NCBI GenBank assembly: GCA_021399345.1
Contig: JAAFKI010000197.1
Location: forward strand, 1-34,305
Origin: Candidatus Heimdallarchaeota archaeon
GTDB taxonomy: Archaea; Asgardarchaeota; Heimdallarchaeia; Heimdallarchaeales; Heimdallarchaeaceae
DNA length: 34,305 bases
Reading direction: 5' to 3'
Made by a program: the position numbers and the translations under genes. Below the pieces are notes generated by a model. That model was not told where the DNA came from, did not search any database, and saw only the letters and a list, made by a program, of their open reading frames with translations. Shown here piece by piece: positions 25,489 to 33,055 of this stretch (position 1 is the first letter of the stretch; the number at the start of each line of letters is the position of its first letter).

Positions 25489-26507
25489 TTGAAAATAAGA
25501 AGAAATTCTACTTTACTTTAGCTTCAATATTACTAGTTTCAGCTCTACTGACTGCACTAGTAGCAATAGTTGAACCTCAACTTATGCTAGGGCAAAATAT
25601 TATTTTCAGTATCTTAGTATTTACTTTCTTAACAGTAATTTTTGCTCTACTTATTCCTCCTGTTAACAAATTTGTGATAGATCTGTTGAAGCAAAAATAT
25701 CTCTACTATATACTCTCCTCTAGTATATTGTTGTTCCTCCCTTTGCTAAACTGGATTTATGCAATTGAATTCAAACAAGCTGGTATCTCATTCCTTATTT
25801 GGTATTTTCTACCTACAATTCTATTTATTGTCCCAGCTTTTTTTGAAAATTTTAGATTTGATTTCCTGTTTCATATAGCTGCTGTAGTGCTGTTTGCAGT
25901 TGGTTTTGATGGAAGATTCACGTCTGATACTCTTTCAGGTTTTAGTTCTTCTGAGTACAATTTTAACGCATTATGGGTAAGTTCATTAATTCTCCTACTC
26001 TATTCAATTCAGCTTAATGAGTTTGAAGAAAAGACCAACTGGAAACCTTCGAAAAAAGGAGTATTATATGCTTTAAATTTGAGTGCAATTCTTGCAATTA
26101 TATCAATTCCTATCGGTCTATTAACTAACTTTCTAGAATGGTCTCCTAATTTTTCTGATGTGCCAATGATTTTTATCTCATTTATTGGTATTTGGTTTAC
26201 AATTGCCCTCCCAGAAGAATTAATTGCAAGAGGAGTTATCCAGCATCAACTTACTAACAAAGTTGTTAAGAAAGATGGAAGGTATTTCAAATACTGGAAG
26301 TGGGGTATCCTAATTGTCGCTTCTGTTATCTTTGGTATAAGTCATTGGAATAATACTTCGCCAGAGTTTATTTGGGTCTATATTCTGCTTGCATCTATAG
26401 CAGGAGTTGCTTATGGTATTTGTTGGTGGAAAGGCGGTCTATTTTCAGCTATACTTATCCATACTCTAGTTGATTGGGTGTGGCAATTATTCTTTAAAAC
26501 AACCTAA
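25485..26507 (+). CDS. CPBP-family intramembrane metalloprotease (CAAX/Abi type)
   Basis: The 340-residue protein has about eight hydrophobic helices and the three CPBP motifs near its C-terminus: EE-x3-R (Glu244, Glu245, Arg249 in LPEELIARGV), H287 in FGISHW, and H326 with Asp330 in LIHTLVDW. These form the zinc site of Rce1-type and bacteriocin-immunity (SagE, PlnI) proteases. The first motif has IAR where FFR is typical, but the essential Glu and Arg are present. Coupling with the SagB gene by ATGA overlap recalls sagB and sagE of the streptolysin S cluster, where the CPBP protein is linked to leader cleavage or self-immunity. No SagC/SagD-type cyclodehydratase or precursor peptide gene is recognisable here. 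Prenyl-protein processing is an alternative role. Confidence 0.88.
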   Translation: MIENKKKFYFTLASILLVSALLTALVAIVEPQLMLGQNIIFSILVFTFLTVIFALLIPPVNKFVIDLLKQKYLYYILSSSILLFLPLLNWIYAIEFKQAGISFLIWYFLPTILFIVPAFFENFRFDFLFHIAAVVLFAVGFDGRFTSDTLSGFSSSEYNFNALWVSSLILLLYSIQLNEFEEKTNWKPSKKGVLYALNLSAILAIISIPIGLLTNFLEWSPNFSDVPMIFISFIGIWFTIALPEELIARGVIQHQLTNKVVKKDGRYFKYWKWGILIVASVIFGISHWNNTSPEFIWVYILLASIAGVAYGICWWKGGLFSAILIHTLVDWVWQLFFKTT

Positions 26508-26562
26508 TCATCCCACGGAATTATTTTTAAATGAGTTTTCTTGTTAGAAATTGGTTAATGAT

Positions 26563-27438
26563 ATGGTAAAAAAGTACCCTGTCTTTGTTCTTTGTGGTAG
26601 AGATGAGAAAAAGAGAGAAGTTTTGGAAGATTTAGACCCAAATGATGAATATAAAGTTAAAGCTCTTTTACCCTTCTTAGGCAAAAGAATAATAGATTGG
26701 CAACTAGAAGCCTTAAGAGAGTCTCCTTACTGTGGAGAAATATTCCTCTTAGGTATTCAAAAAGAGATGGCATCATTTGACTTTCCAGTCCATTATGTAC
26801 CAATTCCGCTTATTTCAACTTTTGGACAAAAACTACTAGCAGGTCTGGAATATACCAGATCACAAGGCCTAGACGATAATATGTTTGTTGTTTCTTCTTC
26901 AGATACCCCAGGCATTACAGTAGAGCCAATTAATGATTTTTTTGAAATACTTGATAATTATCTAGATTATGATTTCATCCAATCTGTTGTACCTGAAGAT
27001 GTTAGTAAAAATGTATTTTCTGATCACCAAAGAGTCGTAGCGAAATTCAAGGAAATAACAGTATTCACTGGGGAACTGTATGCTATGAGTGAAAAGGGAA
27101 TTAGAACTGGTCAAAAAATTATTGATGAAACTGGAAGCGGAAGACGTAGAATTAGAAAAGAAAACAGAGAAAAAAAGAGTAGTGCATTAACTCCTATTAT
27201 CAGAATTGTACTTAGAAAACCAAGAACATGGCCATTAATTATCAGATTTCTTTTAGGAAGAATGACTTTAGCTAAAGCAGAAAAACTTCTTGAAATAATA
27301 GGAAATGTCAAAGTCAAAGCAGTGATCATTAATGATGCCGCTTTTGGTATGGACATTGACCTAACAGATGACTACATGAAAGTCAAAAAATATGTAAGCA
27401 AAATAAAAAATGTTCCTTTTACTGAAGGGATAAGTTAA
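26563..27438 (+). CDS. MobA-like nucleotidyltransferase, paralogue 1 of 4
   Basis: GT-A/Rossmann-type nucleotidyltransferase of 291 residues. The start ATG at 26563 (MVKKYPVFVLCGRD) aligns with the other copies; a TTG four codons upstream was set aside. Loop 1 reads CGRDEKKREVLEDLDP in place of the usual GGxSxRMG-x-DK, followed by KALLPFLGKRIIDWQLEAL, matching the family's KxLLPxxGKPxI. SSSDTPGI supplies the metal-binding Asp, and FGMDIDLTDDYMKVKKYV is the C-terminal DxDxPxDL-like motif. A basic, hydrophobic region (about 195-245, with KPRTWPLIIRFLLG) lies between. The family transfers a nucleotide to phospho-compounds such as cofactors, sugars or inositol-phosphate; the acceptor here is unknown. 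It opens the array of four. Confidence 0.82.
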   Translation: MVKKYPVFVLCGRDEKKREVLEDLDPNDEYKVKALLPFLGKRIIDWQLEALRESPYCGEIFLLGIQKEMASFDFPVHYVPIPLISTFGQKLLAGLEYTRSQGLDDNMFVVSSSDTPGITVEPINDFFEILDNYLDYDFIQSVVPEDVSKNVFSDHQRVVAKFKEITVFTGELYAMSEKGIRTGQKIIDETGSGRRRIRKENREKKSSALTPIIRIVLRKPRTWPLIIRFLLGRMTLAKAEKLLEIIGNVKVKAVIINDAAFGMDIDLTDDYMKVKKYVSKIKNVPFTEGIS

Positions 27439-27455
27439 AGATTAGACTTAACAAG

Positions 27456-27466
27456 GTTTCACTGAA
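27456..27466. repeat. 11-bp repeat GTTTCACTGAA, left copy
   Basis: GTTTCACTGAA recurs identically at 28584-28594; the two copies flank the inverted kinase gene. The core TTCACTGAA is itself palindromic. A decamer match lies at 24453-24462. Confidence 0.45.
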
Positions 27467-27528
27467 CAATTTGTATTGTTTCTGTGAATATAAACGGTTA
27501 GTATTTAATGAAGTCAAGTGGTAATATT

Positions 27529-28467
27529 TCAATCGAATACGATTCTCATAAATTCGCTGTTTCCCATTTCATATAATTTATCAGCTATATCTACCATTTG
27601 TTGGTGGTCAGTTGATTTTTCGTAGGTTGCGAAGCGGATATGAGATTGTCGAAATCGCCAAATAGATGTTAATATCGCAGCGTAAATGCAAAATAGATTT
27701 AAAGATTTTATTTCAATTGGTGTTAACGATTTCACTTCTTGGTATCCTTTTATTAGAGCTTTCGTGTAGCTCATATCAACTATTTTATCCATAGTTAGCA
27801 ATCCTGTTATGGCCATACCCAAATCGAAAATCAAGAGATAATTTGAAACATCCTCAAAATCAATAATTGCTACCAGATTTCCATTTTTTTGAATAATATT
27901 ATCTGGAAATATGTCACCATGAACCAATCCAGTTGGTAGTTGGTCTGGAATTAGTGCCTCTATATATTCTAATTTGGTTTTAAGCCACTCAATATAGGGA
28001 TGATCAATATCTGAGGAGGTTACTTCATCAAGATAAGATAAACCGTAGGGAGAAGCGGTTTGGATATTATCTGGACAGGGAATCTCATGTAACTGGGCTA
28101 TGCGCCTACCTAATTGTTCAACAAATTGTATTGTGGGTCTCTTCACTATCTCTCCGTCAAGAAATTTCTTTAAATAGACAGGTTTACCATTATGTTCGAG
28201 TACATATTCGTGATCTTTTGACAAAATCACTTGATTAGTTTGAAAATGGTGTTTGTGAAGGTAGATCAACAATTTCGTTAAGGCTAGGGTTTGTTGCCTA
28301 GTTACATATTCACAGATGGTTAGGATATGTTTCTGAGTTTTATTTTGGATAAAATAATTTGTACTAGATCCCCCCGACATTGGATAAAATTTGATAATTT
28401 TACCGAGTGAATATGCATTTGCAAATTTAGTAATTTCTTTTGAGGTGAGAATTGTATAATGAGCCAT
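27529..28467 (-). CDS. APH-fold kinase, homoserine kinase type II-like
   Basis: The 312-residue product is a protein-kinase-like small-molecule kinase. The N-terminal YTILTSKEITKFANAYSLGKIIKFYPMSGGSSTNYFIQ resembles ThrB type II (which reads GIENTNYF-like after LGxL). The catalytic loop is HGDIFPDN (Asp185, Asn190), and the metal-binding IIDFEDV (Asp203) replaces DFG. Homoserine kinase II makes O-phosphohomoserine for threonine; relatives phosphorylate choline, aminoglycosides or methylthioribose, and no threonine gene is nearby. It is the only opposite-strand gene between nucleotidyltransferase copies 1 and 2 and is flanked by an 11-bp repeat, so insertion is possible. Its ATG begins inside a 10-bp inverted repeat. 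TATA-like TTATAAAG and ATATAAAAC lie 25-45 bases upstream. Confidence 0.85.
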   Translation of the reverse strand: MAHYTILTSKEITKFANAYSLGKIIKFYPMSGGSSTNYFIQNKTQKHILTICEYVTRQQTLALTKLLIYLHKHHFQTNQVILSKDHEYVLEHNGKPVYLKKFLDGEIVKRPTIQFVEQLGRRIAQLHEIPCPDNIQTASPYGLSYLDEVTSSDIDHPYIEWLKTKLEYIEALIPDQLPTGLVHGDIFPDNIIQKNGNLVAIIDFEDVSNYLLIFDLGMAITGLLTMDKIVDMSYTKALIKGYQEVKSLTPIEIKSLNLFCIYAAILTSIWRFRQSHIRFATYEKSTDHQQMVDIADKLYEMGNSEFMRIVFD

Positions 28468-28571
28468 CTGAAATGAACACTTTTAATTTGTTTTATATCT
28501 TTATAAGATAGTCGATTTCAAGGATGTCGACCTGCTGTAGATATGAAAGGACCCATGCAGTATTTCAGATG
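28465..28571. repeat. 10-bp inverted repeat around the kinase promoter
   Basis: CATCTGAAAT (28465-28474, including the kinase start codon) and ATTTCAGATG (28562-28571) are perfect inverted copies 87 bases apart, bracketing the promoter between the kinase and nucleotidyltransferase copy 2. It could be a looped operator or a chance match. Confidence 0.35.
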
Positions 28572-28580
28572 TACAAAATG

Positions 28581-28599
28581 ACTGTTTCACTGAAACAGT
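28581..28599. promoter_or_regulatory. 19-bp palindrome upstream of nucleotidyltransferase copy 2
   Basis: ACTGTTTCACTGAAACAGT is a perfect 9-bp inverted repeat around one C, 34 bases before the ATG at 28634, so it overlaps or abuts the expected promoter element. It has the size and symmetry of a transcription-factor operator and contains the GTTTCACTGAA repeat also found at 27456. No cognate regulator can be named. Confidence 0.45.
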
Positions 28600-28633
28600 A
28601 AAAAACTAGTAGTGTAATTATATTAGGGATAAG

Positions 28634-29449
28634 ATGAAAATACCTATTTTGATATTTGCTGGAAGAGATGAAGAAAAAAGGGAATTTTTGAAAGAATTGG
28701 ATCCTGAAGGAAAATATAAAGCCAAAATTCTATTTCCGATGCATGGTAAAACTGTAATAGAATGGGTTGTTGAAGAATTTCAAAAATCTTCTATGGTAGA
28801 GGAAATATATATTCTTGGACTAACAAAAGAGGATATTGATATAAAAGGTAATGTTCATTATGTTCCTATTGGTCTCAAATCAACCCTTGCTGAGAAATTC
28901 AATGCGTGTCTTGATTATTTAGAACAACATGGAAAATTCAATGATTTTGTCATTTTCTGTAGTAGTGATTGTCCTGGAATCAAAGTTAAAACTATTGAAT
29001 CATTTATAAATTTTGTACAGGAAAATAAGGAACTTGATTTTATCATCTCCTTGATTACTAAAGAGACTATTGAAGAAGTTTTTCCAGATTCAGGTAGAGG
29101 TCTTGCGATATTGAAAGATATTAATGCAATTCAAGGTGAATTAATGATGATTAGCTCAAAGGCTATCAAAAAATATGGGCATGTGATTGATAGTTTTATG
29201 CGGTTAAGAAAGAAGAGGTCACTGGGACCCTTTCTAAGATATGTTGCTAGAAGACCTTTAGCTTGGTCAAAATTAATCAAAATCGCTCGGGGGAAGGGTA
29301 CTCTAGATGATGCGATAATCGCTTTTCGTCGAGCTTTTCGACTTAATGCTGCAGCACCTGTTTATGATGATCCAGGTCTTGGCTTAGATATGGATTTACC
29401 AGGAGATTATGAGCGTTTGAAAGATTATGTTAAGAAAACAAAGATGTAA
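28634..29449 (+). CDS. MobA-like nucleotidyltransferase, paralogue 2 of 4
   Basis: A 271-residue member of the local family. Loop 1 is AGRDEEKREFLKELDPEGKYKAK, followed by ILFPMHGKTVIEWVVEEF; the metal Asp lies in SSDCPGI, the conserved FPDSGRGLAILKD segment precedes GELMMIS, and the C-terminal motif is GLGLDMDLPGDYERL. The basic amphipathic part (KKRSLGPFLRYVARRPLAWSKLIKIARGKG) could touch the membrane surface. It is the copy most unlike the others in the GxGK area (MHGKT rather than LGKP). It lies behind the 19-bp palindrome and is followed by copy 3 only 26 bases later, so copies 2 and 3 probably form an operon. The acceptor substrate is unknown. Confidence 0.82.
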   Translation: MKIPILIFAGRDEEKREFLKELDPEGKYKAKILFPMHGKTVIEWVVEEFQKSSMVEEIYILGLTKEDIDIKGNVHYVPIGLKSTLAEKFNACLDYLEQHGKFNDFVIFCSSDCPGIKVKTIESFINFVQENKELDFIISLITKETIEEVFPDSGRGLAILKDINAIQGELMMISSKAIKKYGHVIDSFMRLRKKRSLGPFLRYVARRPLAWSKLIKIARGKGTLDDAIIAFRRAFRLNAAAPVYDDPGLGLDMDLPGDYERLKDYVKKTKM

Positions 29450-29475
29450 TTAGAATAATTGGGATTGTGAAAAAA

Positions 29476-30309
29476 ATGAAAAAATATCCGGTTTTCCTTA
29501 TGGCAGGAAGAGATAAAGAAAGAAGAGAAATTATGCAAGTTTTGGATCCAGAAATGAAATATAAATCAAAATGTCAGCTGGATCTCTTGGGAAAACCTAT
29601 CATTCAATGGGTTATTGATGAGCTGGAAAAATCGAAATACGTTGATCAAATCTATATTTTAGGGCTTTCTGAGGAGGATCTTCAGCTGAAAGGGAATTTA
29701 GAATACATTCCTGTTGAAACAACAGCTGAGGTTTATGACAAGTATAGAGTCGGTTTTGACTATTTGATAGAAAAGGGAAGATATCATGATATGGTTATAA
29801 TGTGTGGTTCGGACATTCCTGCTGTCAAGATAGAAAGCATAGATGAATTTCTTCAAGTAGTGTCTGAAAAGGAACATTATGATTTTCTTTGGGGAGTCGT
29901 TCCAATAGAAATAGCTGAAGCTGAGTTTCCTGAACCTGATAGGACAGTAGGTCATTTTAAAGATCATAGTTTATTCCCAGGCGACATTTTTGCTTTAAGT
30001 TACAGAGCAATTGAAACTGGTGAAGATACCATTCGGCAATTTTCTGATAGTCGGAAAAAAAGGTCTTTCTGGACAGTTGTTTGGTTTATAGCTAAGAAAC
30101 CAAGAACCTGGTTAAAAATAATCAAAGTATTCCTTAAAAGAGCAACAGTAAAAGATGGTATTCGTATTTTTGAAATTGCGTTCGATTGTAAAGCAGATAT
30201 TGTGATTATAGAAGATTTAGGTTTTGGATATGATATGGATTTGATCCAAGATTATAAAAGATTAGAAAAATATGTATCAAAAACCAAGTTGAAACCAGAT
30301 AAGAAGTAA
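29476..30309 (+). CDS. MobA-like nucleotidyltransferase, paralogue 3 of 4
   Basis: A 277-residue member from the ATG at 29476, which aligns with the sister proteins (MKKYPVFLMAGRD); a GTG three codons earlier was set aside. It shows loop 1 AGRDKERREIMQVLDPEMKYKSK, then LDLLGKPIIQWVIDELEKS, metal Asp in GSDIPAV, the segment FPEPDRTVGHFKDHSLFPGD, and the C-terminal FGYDMDLIQDYKRLEKYV. The stretch KKRSFWTVVWFIAKKPRTWLKIIKVFLKR is strongly basic and hydrophobic, like an interfacial helix. It is closest to copy 4 by eye (shared RREIMQVLDP and KKTK/ETKLK ends), suggesting a recent duplication. It converges with the seven-helix membrane protein gene. Confidence 0.83.
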   Translation: MKKYPVFLMAGRDKERREIMQVLDPEMKYKSKCQLDLLGKPIIQWVIDELEKSKYVDQIYILGLSEEDLQLKGNLEYIPVETTAEVYDKYRVGFDYLIEKGRYHDMVIMCGSDIPAVKIESIDEFLQVVSEKEHYDFLWGVVPIEIAEAEFPEPDRTVGHFKDHSLFPGDIFALSYRAIETGEDTIRQFSDSRKKRSFWTVVWFIAKKPRTWLKIIKVFLKRATVKDGIRIFEIAFDCKADIVIIEDLGFGYDMDLIQDYKRLEKYVSKTKLKPDKK

Positions 30310-30312
30310 GGT

Positions 30313-30993
30313 TTATTCAACCTTTTTTTCTATTGTTTGAGTTTCTAGAATTTTAGGTTTAATGAATGAGAATACTCCTAAAATTACTGCAAGCAAGAGA
30401 GCATACTTACACATAATACTAGGTACCTTAGTGGCAAAATAACTATCTACCCAGACCATTAAATACATTGGAACCAGAAAAGATAGATAACCTATCAACA
30501 CAAATAGACTGGATTTTCTATCAACCTTATTTCTACGAAATATTAAGTGAGCAGCAAGAAAGAATATACTATAAACTAAGATGCCCATATAGTAAATACC
30601 ATAGTAAAAAGAATGATGGACTGAGTAGACTGCATAAAAAGGATTACAACTATCAAGAACTACTGATCCTGGTGTAACTATATAATATAACGAAAAACCT
30701 GTAGCAGCTGCAAATCCTATCCAATAATCTGGGAATTTCCATCCAACAACCTTAGAACTAAGAAAGTAACCCATAGGTGGAAGGAAAGTAATGATTGTGT
30801 AAGCTATTTTACCTGTAATGTTTTCGTTAACCCCTATACAGATAAGAAATTCTGCTAACTGATACAGCTGTAAAAGAACCAGCATCATTGCGATTGACCA
30901 GAAGAATGGATGCTTCCTATTGAAGATAATAACAGCTACTAGTATGAAAAACTCTATCCCAAAGAAGATAATCGAGAGAGTACCTGGAAGCAT
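30313..30993 (-). CDS. Seven-helix membrane protein of unknown function
   Basis: The 226 residues contain about seven hydrophobic helices with short loops and a charged C-terminal tail, without a signal peptide or soluble domain. The spacing resembles the seven-helix sensor modules of some histidine kinases, but no kinase follows. Conserved-looking features are FFWSIAMMLVLLQLYQLAEFLIC and two aromatic-rich loops (PFYAVYSVHHSFYYGIYYMG). No family is assigned. It sits between nucleotidyltransferase copies 3 and 4 on the other strand, so it may be an inserted gene or part of a membrane-linked activity with them. A TATA box TTTATATG (minus strand, 31015-31025) lies about 27 bases before the ATG, indicating a leaderless transcript. 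Confidence 0.75.
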   Translation of the reverse strand: MLPGTLSIIFFGIEFFILVAVIIFNRKHPFFWSIAMMLVLLQLYQLAEFLICIGVNENITGKIAYTIITFLPPMGYFLSSKVVGWKFPDYWIGFAAATGFSLYYIVTPGSVVLDSCNPFYAVYSVHHSFYYGIYYMGILVYSIFFLAAHLIFRRNKVDRKSSLFVLIGYLSFLVPMYLMVWVDSYFATKVPSIMCKYALLLAVILGVFSFIKPKILETQTIEKKVE

Positions 30994-31014
30994 TAGATGC
31001 TTCTTTTCATTATG

Positions 31015-31025
31015 TCATATAAATG
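31015..31025 (-). promoter_or_regulatory. TATA box of the seven-helix membrane protein gene
   Basis: The minus strand reads CATTTATATGA, centred about 27 bases from the ATG at 30993, typical of leaderless archaeal genes. Confidence 0.45.
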
Positions 31026-31072
31026 CTTCTAAACGGACTGTGGAGTATTTTGCACAATCGTTGCAATGGACT

Positions 31073-31080
31073 CTTTAAAA
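31073..31080 (+). promoter_or_regulatory. TATA-like box before nucleotidyltransferase copy 4
   Basis: CTTTAAAA lies about 39 bases before the ATG at 31115. A strong Shine-Dalgarno GGTGG (31101-31105) with 9-base spacing precedes that ATG, unlike copies 1 to 3. Confidence 0.4.
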
Positions 31081-31114
31081 AGGCAGCCACATTTTTTATA
31101 GGTGGATAAATATC

Positions 31115-31969
31115 ATGAAGAAGAAATTTCCCATTTTGTTAATGTCTGGAAAAGATAAAAATATCCGAAGAGAAATAATGCAAGTGTTAGACCCTGATGA
31201 AAAGTATAAAGGGAAATGTCTTCTCCCATTTCTTGGTAAACCTGTTATTGCATGGGTTGTGGAGGAATTAGTAAAATCTGAATATGTTGAAGGGATATAC
31301 TCTCTAGGTGTATCTAGAGAAGATATTGATTTTGGTGACCAAGTAGAATATGTTCCAGTAGATTTCCTTGCAGATTTACATGAAAAATATCTTGCAGGGT
31401 ATGAATATCTTAAAGCGCAAGGGAAAGAATTTGATGACTATGTAGTTTGTATGGCAGATACACCAGCAATAACTGTAGAAAGAATAGATGAATTTCTGAG
31501 TCAACTTTCTGAAATGGAAGGTTATGATTTTGTTTTGCCTTTAGTACCTTACGAATTATCTAAAAAATGGTTTCCTGATGCAGGAAGAGTAACTGGCAAT
31601 TTTCGTGATTATGAAGTCTTTCCTGGTGAAATGCTTTCTTTCAGTGCTAAAGGGATTGTTGAAGGGCAGAAAATAATTGAGGATATAAGCATCTTACGAA
31701 GAAAAAGATCATTTTGGGCAGTTGCTTGGTATGTTTTCAGACGTCCTGCAACTTGGGGAAAACTATTGAAAATCGTCCTAAAATTAGCAAAACTGAAGGA
31801 TGCCATTAGAGTATTAGAACTGGCTTTCAAAATCAAGATGGGTTGGATGATCATTGAAGATCTTGGTTTCGGTCTAGACATGGATGTTTCTCAAAATTAT
31901 GAACAATTGGAAAGATATATGCTAGAAACTAAATTAAAAGGCAAGGAAGTTACTCGTAGTGAAATCTAG
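31115..31969 (+). CDS. MobA-like nucleotidyltransferase, paralogue 4 of 4
   Basis: A 284-residue copy with its own promoter and a clear GGTGG ribosome site. It shows loop 1 SGKDKNIRREIMQVLDPDEKYKGK (Lys in place of Arg after Gly), then CLLPFLGKPVIAWVVEEL, metal Asp in MADTPAI, FPDAGRVTGNFRDYEVFPGEM, and the C-terminal FGLDMDVSQNYEQLERYM. The basic-hydrophobic segment RKRSFWAVAWYVFRRPATWGKLLKIVLKLAKL matches copy 3 closely. The pattern R(V/T)xGxFxDxxxFPGE, also in copy 3, resembles the RxxLRDGxFTGGN element of bacterial MobA-like transferases. Function is nucleotide transfer by family; substrate unknown. It closes the array. Confidence 0.83.
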   Translation: MKKKFPILLMSGKDKNIRREIMQVLDPDEKYKGKCLLPFLGKPVIAWVVEELVKSEYVEGIYSLGVSREDIDFGDQVEYVPVDFLADLHEKYLAGYEYLKAQGKEFDDYVVCMADTPAITVERIDEFLSQLSEMEGYDFVLPLVPYELSKKWFPDAGRVTGNFRDYEVFPGEMLSFSAKGIVEGQKIIEDISILRRKRSFWAVAWYVFRRPATWGKLLKIVLKLAKLKDAIRVLELAFKIKMGWMIIEDLGFGLDMDVSQNYEQLERYMLETKLKGKEVTRSEI

Positions 31970-32031
31970 AACCTCTTACGTTACTTATTCCCATAATCTT
32001 AATTAGCTTGTAACACTAAATATTATCTACT

Positions 32032-32988
32032 ATGAAGAAAAAAACAATTCTATCCTTTTTTATCTTGGGTTTCTTGTTTGCTTCAATAATAACTTCCAAT
32101 CTTTCAAAGGGGTTGGTAGCTTCAGATCAATTAGAGGTGAATAATGGAAGCTATGTTAAAGGGGACTATTTAATTACAAATGACACTCATACTAATGAAC
32201 TACTTTGGAACATGGAAATTGAGGTTGAGAAATCGTTCAAACCAAGAGATTCGAGTAATAAGCTTACCCAAATTAAAGTAACTTATAACTACACTACTAA
32301 TACAGAATATGCATTCATAGAAAGTATGGATATTTTTGAATTAACTCATCTAATCTTTGAACATAATAGGACAACCTTATTGGCTGGTGCAAGACTTTTT
32401 ATTGCTAATTCTACTTGGAGTGTAGAGATTTCAACATTACATCAGAATAGTGTTATAGATTTAGTTAACGAAAATAAAACCAGAATTACCTATGGTAATG
32501 GAACTTCTTATAATTTTGAGGAAGTAGCTCCGTCAGAATCTGTTTACACTGAAATAACCAGTTTAGTAAACTTCTGGCAAAGTTTTAATTCTTATATTCT
32601 GGAAGAATGGGCATGGACATTCCTTGCTATTTCACCTACAGCTGAAATAGGCGATACTATTACTTATACTGAAGCTTTTGGAAATGTTGTTGATACACCT
32701 GAACTACTCTTCTTAAATCTGGGAACTTATAATACAATACAAGTAGAATATGTAAACACAACTACTTTCGGCTTAGAAATATTCAAGACTGTAGAGGCTC
32801 ATTATGAATCAAAAACAGGTTTGCTTATCAAATCGACTGAAGGTTATCCTGATTACAATATAACTATGAGATTTGTACCTACAGAAATAAAAATTACGTC
32901 AAATATTCTAACTTTAGTGCTAGGAATTTCAATAGCTGTTATTGTAGTTGCAGGTATCACAGTGGTTTATCTTAAGAAGAAGAAATGA
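32032..32988 (+). CDS. Secreted membrane-anchored glycoprotein, tandem family member 1
   Basis: The 318 residues comprise a signal peptide (MKKKTILSFFILGFLFASII), a conserved mature start SKGLVASDQLEVNNGSYVKG, a beta-rich ectodomain and a C-terminal helix (about 293-313) with tail KKKK. About nine sequons (NGS, NDT, NYT, NRT, NST, NKT, NGT, NTT, NIT) mark a heavily glycosylated surface protein. Segments shared with the next gene include FLAISPTAEIGDTITYT and YNTIQVEYVNT...HYESKTGLLI, so the two are paralogues. No known domain is recognised. A TCTTAATTA element about 30 bases before the ATG resembles those before members 2 and 3, suggesting leaderless transcripts with a common type of promoter. 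A T-rich tract follows the stop. Confidence 0.82.
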   Translation: MKKKTILSFFILGFLFASIITSNLSKGLVASDQLEVNNGSYVKGDYLITNDTHTNELLWNMEIEVEKSFKPRDSSNKLTQIKVTYNYTTNTEYAFIESMDIFELTHLIFEHNRTTLLAGARLFIANSTWSVEISTLHQNSVIDLVNENKTRITYGNGTSYNFEEVAPSESVYTEITSLVNFWQSFNSYILEEWAWTFLAISPTAEIGDTITYTEAFGNVVDTPELLFLNLGTYNTIQVEYVNTTTFGLEIFKTVEAHYESKTGLLIKSTEGYPDYNITMRFVPTEIKITSNILTLVLGISIAVIVVAGITVVYLKKKK

Positions 32989-33011
32989 ATTCTTCTTCCT
33001 TTAGTTTTTTT
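32989..33011 (+). terminator. T-rich terminator after surface protein 1
   Basis: The bases after the stop are mostly T, ending in a run of seven. Confidence 0.4.
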
Positions 33012-33055
33012 ATGCAAAAAATTCTTTAACTCGATTGCTCATTTGTAATATTAAC

